Positions 8,919-19,200 of a stretch of DNA of 33,185 nt are shown in pieces (the stretch's first letter is position 1; each line of letters starts with the position of its first letter). This stretch comes from Zygnema circumcarinatum (taxonomy: Eukaryota > Streptophyta > Zygnematophyceae > Zygnematales > Zygnemataceae): positions 163,898 to 197,082 of the forward strand of contig CM074809.1 in NCBI GenBank assembly GCA_037447605.1, in the 5' to 3' direction. Made by a program: the position numbers and the translations under genes. The notes beneath the pieces were generated by a model that saw only the letters and a list, made by a program, of their open reading frames with translations, did no database searches and was not told where the DNA came from.

Positions 8919-11900
8919 ATGTCCTGCTCCGAGGAAACTTCGCGGGAGCTTCCCTCCCTGCCCTCCCCGGGTCGGAGCGTCGTCTTTTTCGACCTCGAGA
9001 CCACGATTCCCCTCCGCAAGGGCCAACCCACTGACGTCATCGAGTTTGCTGCTGTCGTCATCACGCTGGAGGGGTTCTATGAGACCCACGCGTTCTCCAC
9101 TCTGATTCGTCCACGTCAGCAGGGTCAAATCTCCCCCCGTTCCGTTGCCTGCAACGGAATCACGGAGGAGGCCGTCAAGGAGGCGCCGTTCTTCCAGGAC
9201 GTGGCGGACCGCATATTCGATCTCCTGCATGGTGGGGTTTAGGGTTTCAGGGTTATGGGAGTGCAGGGTTTGGAGCAAGCGATCGAAAAAGGGGCTCAAT
9301 TTGCAAAAAAAAAAAAAAGGGAATGATATCTGAGGTTGGCCCTGTATCGAAATTAATGCAATTGGCCACAGTATGCATTTCTAATTTTTAATTTTTCATT
9401 TTTGTTTTTTTATTATGTAATTCAGGACAAATTTGGGCCGGCCACAACATCGGCGCGTTCGACAGTGTGCGGCTGCGCGCCGCCTTTCATTCGATCGAAC
9501 GGAGGCCGCCGGAAGCGAGCGGAGTGGTCGACACGCTGCCGCTGCTCAGAGAGAAGTTCGGACCGAGGGCGGGGAACTTCAAGGTGCAGGAAAACTCCCA
9601 AAACCCTAAAAAATCTGAAAGTCCTAAATTCCTAAAACCCTAAAGCGCTTAAAACCCCAAAACCGTAAAACATTTAAAAACTCTGAAAACTCTAAAACCC
9701 TAAAAATCCTAAGCCCTAAAACCCTTAAGACCCTAAAGACCCCGAAACCCTAAAACCCCTAAACACCCTAAAAGCCCTAAACCCTAAAAACCCGAAAATT
9801 CCAAAAACATGAAACCCGAATTCTTAAAACCTAGTCATGAAACTTTCTGAAATATTGGAACACTAATGTCTCCCTTCGACCTCCAAAAGTTGAAAGGTTT
9901 TCAAACCCTAATCCGGTGCTTACATGATGGCTGCTTTGTTTTATGGAGGAACAGATGGCCTCTCTAGCGGAGTATTGCGGATTGGGGAATCAGGCTCACA
10001 GGTATACACATATATATACCCATTCCATTATTTATTTTATGTGTATTACTCGATTTGGATGGGGACTAATTGCTCTCGTCGAAGCCAGCGATGACACTTT
10101 CTAGGGTTACTTTAAGTTTTTTTTTTTCTTTTTCGTCCTTTGAAAACGAAAAGGTTGGCTTAGACTGTGTTGTAGAAGTGATCAAGGGGTTTTAAACCAT
10201 TAGGGTTTAGGGTTGTAGGGTTTTGTAACTGAAAGAAGGACGAGGGGTTTGGTCGTTGATGGGGAACAGAAGTTTGGAGGATGTTCGAATGAACGTGGCG
10301 ATTCTGAAGCAGTGTGCAGCAATGCTCTTTTTGGTGAGAAAACTTTTCTCAGATTTTAAAACCCTAAAAAAGGCTACTATTCTTACAGTCTAAAAAAAGT
10401 TAATACTTTATACCCTAAAAAAGGTGAATACTCTTTATAGCCTAAACCTCCGATCCCGAAGACGAATAAACCCTGAACCCTGAAATGTCCTGGCTGAATA
10501 TTTGGGTGCAGGAGAGCAGCTTCGGTTTCATTCAGAAAACCTCCTCTCCTCCCGCGGTTCAAGTTTCACGGGGGGAAAAAACCGATTTTTTCAGTCAAAG
10601 AAAGGGAAAAACGAATTCTGGAAAGTCAAAGTCCCTCTCTCCACAAGTCGCTGGAGTCCAAATTTCGACAATTGAGATAAGTGAAAAAGCGGAGTTTCTG
10701 AGATCAGGAGCAGGAGAGGAAGGGGGTAGAGAGGGTAGAGAGAGAGAAGAGAGAGAAGCGGGAGAGGAGAGAGGAGAGAGAGAAACGAAGGATTTCGGAT
10801 TCAGGGTTCAAGTGAATGCCACGATGCAGACTTCTCTCTCTGACATACGGAGACAGTTTGACGAAGAACTGAACGGAGAGCATAGAGAGAGAGTGTGTGA
10901 GGAATCCGTTGAGGATTTTAGAGAGGTTGGGAGGGATTTGAGTGCTCAGTTTTCACAGCTATGGAAGAACGACGAAGATCCTGGAGAGAGAAGGGAGAGA
11001 GGAGAAGACGGAGAGAGAGTTGGAGGAGGAGAGTGGGGAGAAGGGGGAGAGAGAGTGAGAGATGAACAGGGAGGTGGAGAAAGAGAAGGACAGAGAGACT
11101 GGGGGAGAGATGTAGAGAAGGAGAAGAGAGAGAGGAGTGGCAGTAGAGATGTGTATGTCGCCCCAGAGAGAGGGAGAGGCGGCATTGAGACACAGAAGAT
11201 AAATTCTGAGCTTCTCACTTACTCCCGGAGTAAGCCCATCTTCAGCAAATTCTGGCACATAGAACTGCTCTACGCGGGCGCGCCCCTCCTCCTGTATGAC
11301 CGCCGCATGCGAGTGCGCTACAGGTGCTCTCTCTCCCCCCCCTCTCTCTCCCTCTCTCTCTCTCTCCCTCTCTCCCTGTCCCCCCTCCTCACTCCTCCCC
11401 CTCCCTTCCTCCCTCCCTCCCCTCCCCTCCCCCTCACTCTCTCCCTCTCCCCCACTCTCTCTCCATCCTCCCTCCCCTCCCCTCCCCTTCGCTCTCTCTC
11501 CCCCCCTTTCTCTCCCCTTCTCTTTCTCTCCCCCCCCACTCTATCCCCCTCTCTCTCTCCCCCCATCCTCACTCCCTTCTCCCTTCCTCCCTCCCTCCCC
11601 TCCCTCCTCTCTCTCCCCCCTCTCTCTTTCCCTCTCTCTCTCCCCCTCCTCCCTTCCCCTCCCTCCCTTCCCTCCCCTCCACCTCTCCCTCCCTCTCTCC
11701 CTCTCCCCCCCCTCCTCATCTCTTGCTTTCTCTCTCTCTCACACGCACCACTCTCGCCTGCATGGCAGTGTGAACGACCGCTTTGGATCATGCAACCGCC
11801 CGAAATTGTCGCTTTTGGTGGAGCCATCGGATGCCACATGTCGAGCGATCAGAGCATGTGATGACATCATCAAGGCGAGTGCTGACGTCACGGACGAGTC

Positions 11901-12418
11901 TATTTAAACTTAACATAGATTGAGTGTTTGTATTCAATGCTGGCCTCCCGTCCTGCCGCAGCCTCGTGGACGAGCACTCGCCCTCCCCCGCCATGCGCCT
12001 CCGGTGAGGCGCGGCCTCTATGCCTTTTTTTTCTGAACCCTAAAGCTCCAAAAGCCCTGAAGCCCCACTTCTTAAATTTCTAAAAAAAAATAAAACTAAA
12101 TAAATAAATAAACCCATTGAGAAAGCTAGGGGGTTTAAACAGTACGGCTGTGTCTATGGCAGGATCGCTACCGTCGGGGTTCAGGGCTGCCTCAAGTACA
12201 AGACGCGCTTCTTCTTGAGGAGGGGGAGGGAGGGGGAGGAGGAGGAGGGGGAGGAGGGGGAGGTGGACCTGGGGAGGGTGGATCTGGGGAGGCTCCAGCA
12301 GGCGGTACGGAAGGGAAGTCTCCTGGCAGCTTCCATGGCAGTCGAGCCGTACGCCTTCCAGGGGCGGCGGGGGCTGCGCGTCGTGGCACGTCACGTCACG
12401 TTGTACGAAGGGGCTTAG
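8919..12418 (+). CDS. NEN: NEN-type DEDDh 3'-5' exonuclease (8 exons)
   Basis: Exons: 8919-9231, 9426-9583, 9955-10001, 10270-10333, 10512-11323, 11769-11897, 11962-12003, 12163-12418; 606 aa. The N-terminal RNase T/DnaQ-like domain (residues about 20-195) has all DEDDh residues: Asp25 and Glu27 in FFDLETT, Asp117 in HNIGAFD, and His172/Asp177 in HRSLED. In plants NEN proteins are exonuclease-domain proteins; NEN4 acts in enucleation of sieve elements. Exon 5 is very long and carries an Arg/Glu/Gly stretch from a GA repeat, making the protein longer than the ~500 aa usual in flowering plants. The C-terminal part (KLSLLVEPSD, then MAVEPYAFQG near the end) matches the conserved NEN tail. The donor of exon 6 is weak: GA|GTCTAT keeps the phase, but a nearby GC donor (AAG|GCGAGT) would not fit exon 7 in frame. 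Confidence 0.87.
9585..9835. repeat. Telomere-like CCCTAAA degenerate array in an intron
   Basis: Some 15-20 degenerate copies of AAACCCTAAA/CCCTAAAA lie in intron 2 of the exonuclease gene, directly after its donor site. The motif is the plant telomere unit on its C-rich strand, but the copies are interrupted. Intron 3 holds a few G-strand versions near 10200. Confidence 0.75.
11324..11750 (+). repeat. Long CT-rich tract filling exonuclease intron 5
   Basis: More than 400 nt of nearly pure pyrimidine on the sense strand between donor 11324 and acceptor 11768. The open frames crossing it in both orientations have no biological support; the flanking exons join in phase across it. Confidence 0.9.
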
Positions 12419-12498
12419 GGTCTAGGAACTTGGAACTAGGTAGGGTTCAGGTCCTGTGAGGGATGAATGGATGGAAAGGGTCGACACATGCCAGTTTG

Positions 12499-12556
12499 AC
12501 TGTAACTGTACCTGTGACTTTAACTGTAATTGTGGTTGTAACTGTAGCTGTAACTG
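12499..12556 (+). repeat. Degenerate TGTAAC hexamer repeat
   Basis: About nine hexamers of the form TGTAAC/TGTGAC/TTTAAC in tandem. They create a false Cys/Asn-rich reading frame. Confidence 0.75.
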
Positions 12557-13402
12557 GCCGAATTGTGACTGCACCGTAGAAAATATTGTACTATGCAACT
12601 ATACGTGCCCCCGCAACACGGCGACAGATGTCAAATTTTGTAATTCCCGTCTTCGATATTTGCGATTTTTCAATTGCCGCGCTTGCGCCAGTCGGTGTCC
12701 AAATCTGGCGAATCGTCTGTCACCACGTGGCGTAGTTTGTCCGGCTCGTGGAGATACGATTTCCCGAAATTGCCGCTGCCTCCCGGGCTGGTGCGCTGCC
12801 CGCTCGCTACCGACAAAGCCTGTTCACGGCCGCCGGCCAAAGCCTGTCAACGGTAACCGTACTGTCGTACGGGAACTGCCAGCGAGGCAAGGCTGAAGTT
12901 TTTTTTTTTCCTGCCCTTAAGACTACAGAACATGGCCCACGTCGTGTCAGACGGACCCACAATTTTTCTTTTTTTCAAAGTGATCAACTTTGCTGACGAT
13001 ATTCAACTTGATGATGTCATCATTTACCTGCTCATACCTTTTCCGGGCAGCCAAAAAAGATCGAATGTACCCTTTTAGAGCCGCTGAATGGTTGGCGGGG
13101 GTGAGCCCCGAATAGGACGCCATCTGCCGTACAAAAAAAAAAAAAATGAAAGCAAAAGGAATACAGTTTGTTTTGGAATGTTGAACAAACTTTGCAGCGC
13201 GGTTTGCAACTTTGCTGCCAATTTTGTACGGGCTAATGTACCTCGAGTTTCCATTTTTCCACGCCGCCGGACAACCGTGCGATTTCTATAAATCGACGGC
13301 TGGGAGGGCTCAAAGAAATTCTGTCGTGCTGTGGCCGCATTTAAACGACGAGCGACCCAGGTCCCCTGTTGGTCACGTGGCAGCCCTGCAGGTCCCTTGG
13401 CT

Positions 13403-13422
13403 TTGACCGTTGACCATTGACT
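13403..13422 (+). promoter_or_regulatory. Triple W-box (TTGAC) cluster
   Basis: TTGACC at 13403, TTGACC at 13410 and TTGACT at 13417, evenly spaced by 7 bp. TTGAC(C/T) is the core site of plant WRKY factors. It lies about 2.8 kb upstream of the bHLH start codon. Function is inferred from the motif only. Confidence 0.35.
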
Positions 13423-13455
13423 GCCGGCTGGCCGGCCGTTTGGCGGCCAGCCGGC
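13423..13455. repeat. GC-rich inverted repeat (hairpin)
   Basis: GCCGGCTGGCCG (13423-13434) and CGGCCAGCCGGC (13444-13455) are perfect 12-bp inverted arms with a 9-nt loop. It directly adjoins the triple W-box. Role unknown. Confidence 0.7.
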
Positions 13456-14045
13456 CGGCAGCTGCAACCACCGTTAGCTCCGGCATTGCGGCGCCGAACC
13501 GGTACCGTACATTTTTGTACATCGCCTATGATTTCGTACAAGGCCCTTATCCGCACATGAATGTTCGACGATTTTTCGAATCCGTATACTACAAATTTTG
13601 TCGTTTAGTGCATTTTCATTTGACGCCTTGACTTTGTCTGACTTTTGCGTCTAGATTCTACGCATGACGTGACACTAAGGACAATTTCTTTAATGATCTG
13701 ATTTTTTTCCGGGCAGGCCGAATCGCAGCATAATGTGCACTTTCAGACAATTCACTGCCTGCCCGAGCCGGCCCAAACCAATCACCTTCCGTTTTTTCCT
13801 CCTGACCAAACCCAAAATATCTGACCCTAAACGATTTCACTTGAAAAAAACTCCAAAAACCGAAACTCGATTTTTCCCATTTCTTTTTTTTTCTTCGACC
13901 GTCAGTAAAGGAGGCTCCCTCGCGTCGCCAATCTTTCCACTTCTTGTCGTTTTACCAGAGTCCAAATTATTACTGACGTCAGCCCTCCCCTTCCTGGACG
14001 CTTCCCGCGTCAAAATTTCGGCACGACCCGCGACGTGGCCCTTCG

Positions 14046-14273
14046 TTGACCCGCGTTGACTGCCGTCCCGTTCACACCTCCCCCAGATGAGCCGCAATGT
14101 CGTCCGTACATACATCAGTACGAATATGTATTCCCGTCCAACATACCTGTCCAAATTGTGATGTGAATAAACACTGTCCGTACATGCAACGGTGAGTTCG
14201 TACAAGTATTCGTACGCGGAGCGGCGGTCCCATCCAGCGGCCGCCACGCGTCGCGTTGACTGCGTCGTTGACC
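14046..14273 (+). promoter_or_regulatory. Two W-box pairs upstream of the bHLH gene
   Basis: TTGACC at 14046 with TTGACT at 14056, and TTGACT at 14256 with TTGACC at 14268. Each pair is spaced 10-12 bp, about one helical turn. They lie just upstream of the GA-rich tract that precedes the bHLH gene. Confidence 0.35.
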
Positions 14274-14357
14274 GGATCGGCTACGGAAGGCGGCGGGGGA
14301 CCTAGGGCAGCGTGCCACCTGTCGCTGCGAGGAGGCGCCACTTGGGAGGGAGGGGAG

Positions 14358-14363
14358 GGAGGG

Positions 14364-14408
<45 letters not shown>

Positions 14409-14936
14409 TGGGAAAGGAGAGAGGGAGGTCGAGCAAGAGGGAGAGGGAGAGGGAGAGGAGAGGAACCGCAGCGGCCAACAGGTGAGTCGGAGAGGGAGAG
14501 GGAAAGGGAGAGGGAGAGAGATGAAGCGGGAGTGGGGAAGAGGGAGGGAGAGGGAGGGTGAGGGTGAGAGAGAGTGGAAATCAGATAGAGAGAGGAGTTG
14601 GGAGGAGCAATCGATTGAGAGAGGTGGTGGGACAGGGAAGGAGAGGGAGAAAGGGAGGGAGTGGAGGAGAGGGAGGGAGGGAGAGGAGGAGATCTGCTGT
14701 TCTTAAGGGTAAAGGCGGAAAAAAAAAGCCGTTTCTTTTTATTGGGGTGTCAGTGGGGCCTGAGTTCGATCCCTGTGAGAGGAAACAGCTGGCTGGCAGG
14801 GAGAGGAGGAGGAGGAGGGGGCCTGCGGAGAGCAGAGGGGAGAGATGTACTGAAAACTAGAGCATATATACTGCTCGGTACTCACAAAGACAGAGATAGG
14901 AAGAGAGAGAGAGAGCGAGAGAGACAGAGAGAGAGG

Positions 14937-14974
<38 letters not shown>

Positions 14975-14997
14975 GAGATAGAGAGAGAGAGCGAGAG

Positions 14998-15034
<37 letters not shown>

Positions 15035-15745
15035 GAGAGAGAGAGAGAGATGTGTATTCATCGGACCGATGAACAGCTGTGGGGGATGTTGGAATGACAG
15101 CTTGCAAGCGGCCGCGCTCGTTGTGTTCCGTTTGATGCCGCGGAGATCGCACATCGTTTTCAGTGAGAACGGGCCGCAAAGCGGAGGCTGAAGACATCGG
15201 CCGAGAGGATCATCCGAGAGGAGGAGGAGCTCTAATAGGCGGTGAGTGCGGGGGACGGGAGGAAAATTGAATATTAATTTAACGGGATTTGAAGTGAGAT
15301 AAAGTTCATGTCGTTTCCGATTTTTTACATTTTCGGATGAATATTTCATTTGTCTAAATATAGTCCCTATAGCAGCGAATAACATTGGCAGTATTTCAGA
15401 AAGTGTGCGGGGTACACCGCGAGGGGGGAGAGAGAGAGGAAGGGAAAGAGGGGGGCGGGTGAGGTGAGGGAGGAAGGGAGGCGGGGAGGCGGGGGGAGGG
15501 GGAGGGGGGAGGAGGGAGAGAGGGAGAGAGGGAGGGAGAGAGAGTGGGAGAGGGAGGGAGAGGAAGGGAGACAGGGGGGAGAGAGAAAAAGGGGAGGGAG
15601 GGGAGAGATGGGAGGGAAAGGCGGGTGAGGGGGAGAGAAAGGGAGAGTGGGGGAGGGCGAAGGATATTGGAGTAAGCGGGGAGTAAGCGAGCGATGGAAG
15701 TTGCGAGGGGAGGGAAGGAGGAGGGGGAAAGGAGAGGGAGATATG
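14358..15745. repeat. Interrupted GA/GGGAGA tracts upstream of the bHLH start
   Basis: Purine-rich blocks on the sense strand at about 14358-14700, 14893-15050 and 15420-15745, separated by ordinary sequence. The non-repetitive part at 15050-15241 ends in GGCG|GTGAGT, a strong donor, and could be a 5' UTR exon spliced to an acceptor near 16215 or 16247. No long ATG frame is seen in it. Confidence 0.7.
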
Positions 15746-16263
15746 TAGAGATCTCAATTGAGAGGGCCTATTTTCGAGTTACTTTTCTTGCTTGATGTAG
15801 TCAAAAAGTTCAAAAGACAGGATTTCGTCGAAGAAAGGAAAAAAAATTGCAAATTTGATCTAGGGCTGCCTATGCTGCAAATAGTGAGTGCGCTGGAAAT
15901 GAGCGCTGAGAATAGAGGCTGCGAAAGCGGCGCTGATTGTCCTTTCCTCTCCCACCCTCTCTCCCTCCTTTCCCTCCCATCTCTCCTTTCTGTATCTGCC
16001 TGCCCCACTCTCCCTCTCTCCCTCTCTCCCCCTCTCCCTCTCTCCCCCTCTCCCTCTCTCCCTCTCTTCTTCTCTCTCTCTCTCCCTCTCTCCCTCTCTC
16101 CCTCTCTCCCTCTCTGCCCTCTCCAACACAGACGCGCTCTGGCTCACGCTGGCACTCTCCTCTTTTCCTGTCTCTCTCCCACTCTTCCTCTCTCCCCGCC
16201 TCCTTCCCAACTCCTTCCTTCCCACCAGCTTCCCCCAATGCAGAAAGCTATTTTAACTCAGAG

Positions 16264-19200
16264 ATGGCGCCGTTCTATGCAAACCCGATCCGTCCCCCTT
16301 TACTGAATCTGAAACAGCCGTATCTCCCCTCCCCCACATGTGACCTCCCCCAGAAGCAGACGATGAGCCGCGAGAGCTCCCGCGGAGCCTCTGTGAGATC
16401 ACAGAGAGGGAGACGGCCCGCAGTAACAAGATCCCCCGCAGGAGCAACGGGAGGAGAGAGAGAGACTACAGAGAGGGAGCGAGAGAGAGAGAGGGAAAGG
16501 AAGGTGGAAGGAGAGAGTGCTCCTCTCCCTCTCTGCCGTCCCGTGCACTTCCGCCACGCCCCTCCCTCCTTCCCTCCCCCTCCCCCTCTCCCTCCCCCTC
16601 TCCCTCCCCCTCCCACACCGACCTCCGCTGTCCCCTTAGTGGGCCCCATCACTCCCGTCCTTACTGCCTGCCGACCCCTTCCCGGCATCGCCTCCCCTCG
16701 CAGTTGGTCTCCTATGCAGAGCAGCGCCTCTCCCTCCAGTGAGAGAGAGCCACCAGTGGGAGCGGGAACGGGAGCGGGAGTGGGAGTGGGAGTGGTAGTG
16801 GCAGTGGGAGTGGGAGTGGCAGTGGGAGTGGGAGTGGGAGCGGGAGTGGGAGTGGGAACGGGAGCGGGAGGGGGAGCGGCAGTGGGAGGGGGAGCGGTAG
16901 CAGGAGTGGGAACAGGAATATCAACGGGAACGGTAATGGCAACAACAACAGAACTGCGAACAGCACATGGAACAGGGACCTTCATGCAAGCTGCATTGGA
17001 CCCATTGGGAGCGCTGCCATGGCTCGCGCATGAAAGCCTCTTCCAAGGATGGGATGACCTTCCGGAGGCTGCGAGTGTGGAGGGGGGAGGGAGTGGAGAG
17101 GGTGGGAGAGGCGCTACCACGTTTCCGTCGCTACTAGGGGGAGACGGGGGAGAGGGAGGAGGGCTGTTGGGAGGGGGAGAGGGAGAGGGAGGAGCGAGGA
17201 ATCATCAGTTAGGATTTGAGAGCTGGGAGGCGGAGGAAGGCGAGGCTTCCGACCTACTGGGGATAGGTGTGGACATGGACATGGATGTGTTTGAAATCGA
17301 GCAGGAGGGCCTGCAGGAATTGAGCAGGTGATCCCTCCCTCTCTCTCTCTTTCCTCTCTCTCGCTCTCTCTCTCTCTCTCTCAAACCCCATTGCTCTCCC
17401 AGTCCATTCCCCCTCCCCTCCCCCTCCCCCTTTCAATCTTCCGCCTCTTCTATCTCCGTCCCCTTAGCCCCCCCCTCCTCCCTCCCTCTCTCTCCCTCTC
17501 TTATCTCAACCCCCTCTCTCTCTCTCTCCCTCTCTCTCTCCCTTTCAAACCCCCTTGCTCTCCCAGTCCATTCCCCCTCCCCCCTTCAATCTTCCGCCTC
17601 TTCTATCTCCGTCCCCTTAGCCCCCCCTCCTCTCTCCTCTCTCTCCCGCTCTTATCTCAACCCTCTCTCTCTCTCTCTCTCTCTCTCTCAAACCCCCTTG
17701 CTCTCCCAGTCCATTCCCCCTCCCCCCTTCAATCTTCCGCCTCTTCTATCTCCGTCCCCTTAGCCCCCCCTCCTCTCTCCTCTCTCTCCCTCTCTTATCT
17801 CAACTCTCTCTCTCTGTCTCTCTCTCTCCCTCCCTCTCTCTCTCTCTCTCCCCCCGCCCCGGCTAACCTCTCCCTCCACCCCCACCCCCAGGCTTCCTCC
17901 CCAGGCCGCGGAGCTGGACGCCCTCTTCCAACTACCCCCCGGCTTCCTGCCCTCCTCAGCGCATTCCCATGCGCCCCCAGTTCCGCACTCAGTTTCAGAA
18001 CCAGTTCTACGGCCAGTTCCACAGGCAGTTCCGCGCCCATTTCAACCACCAGCTCAACAACGAGTTCAACAGCCATCACCTCAAGGGCAACCAGTTCAAC
18101 AGCAATCGGTTCAACAGCCATCACTTCAGCAACATTCAGTTCAACAGCAATCATTTCAAAAGCAATCAGTTCAACAACAGCCAGTTGGACAGGTACGCCT
18201 ACCCTCGCAGCTTCAACATGAACAGCAGCAGAGTCAACAGAGTCAGCAGCAACACCAACTGCAACAAAGTCAACAACATCATCAACAAAGTCAAAGTCAA
18301 CAACAGCTCCATCAACAAAGCCAAAGTCACCAGCAGTTCCATCAGCTCCAACAGCTCCATCAGCAACTGCAACTGCAACTGCTTCAGCAGCATAGACCGC
18401 CGTCTTATGTGTCCCCCCTCCCCCCCCAACTCCCCTCCCTCCTCCCCCTACCTCCCCGGGCTCCCTCCTACCCCTTACCTGACCTCGCCTCCCTCCCTCC
18501 CCTCCCTTTCCACCCTCCCTCTCTCACCACCCTCCGCCGGACCTCCAGTGACAGCCATGCCGTGGGGAATCTCCACGCTCCCTCTTCCTCTTCCTCTCGC
18601 TCTCTCTCATCTCTTAACATTAACTCCTCCGACCCTTCCTCTAATCCCACTCCCCTTACTGGTCTCCTTGATATGCTCCGAAACATTAGAGAGAGAGAGA
18701 GAGGCTCCTATCCCCTTCTCCCAAATGAGACACGTGGAAGGAGGGAGGGAGCTCAGTACCCTCCGGCTCTTCCCAGAGCGCCACCTGTCGCTTCGTCTTA
18801 TTTGGGAGCTGTTCCGCCTGTATCGGCCGATATTGGAGGGGGAGGTAGTAGAGGTAGTGGCGGAGGGAGTGGGAGAGGGAGAAGCAGTAGTCCTGCTCAG
18901 CCTCCGTTAAGGAGCGGATCGGAAGTGAGTGGGAGTGAGAGTGGGAGGGGGGAGAGAGGGAGACGACATCTGGGGAAGCGTCCTCGCTGGGGGGAGGCTT
19001 CAAGTAGGGAGGGAGAGTCCTCTACCTCTGCGGGAGCAACGGTGAGTGTGTTTACTCTTCTTTTAATTAGTCCCAATTAGCAGGTTATTTCCAAACTCGT
19101 CGGCTTCGACAAGTTTTAAACTCACAAATATAACACGAATGAAATTGCATCCTTGCTTTTCCAAATTTCAAACCACTGTAATCTCGCTACAACGATCCAT

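Larger units (their letters stand above)
12419..14340. other. Intergenic region between the exonuclease and bHLH genes
   Basis: No exon is supported. The Cys-rich frame at 12456-12896 comes from a TGTAACTG-type hexamer repeat at 12499-12556. The region also has CACGTG boxes (about 12724 and 13374), many GTAC motifs (about 13125-13540 and 14100-14220), W-box triplets and pairs, and a GC-rich hairpin at 13423-13455. It may include the distal promoter of the bHLH gene. Confidence 0.45.

Noticed and set aside
8793-9299. 168-codon minus-strand frame opposite the exonuclease start
   Set aside because: It is antisense to the conserved nuclease exon and ends in the complement of a GA tract.
11318-11839. 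173-codon minus-strand Arg/Glu/Gly frame
   Set aside because: It is the complement of the CT-filled exonuclease intron 5, with no independent support.
12456-12896. Cys/Asn-rich frame resembling a small cysteine-rich protein
   Set aside because: The Cys pattern comes from a TGTAAC hexamer repeat. The rest has no cysteine spacing of a known family and no signal peptide.
14882-15757. 291-codon minus-strand open frame rich in Ser/Leu/Pro
   Set aside because: It is the complement of GA repeats, with no conserved motif and no splice logic.
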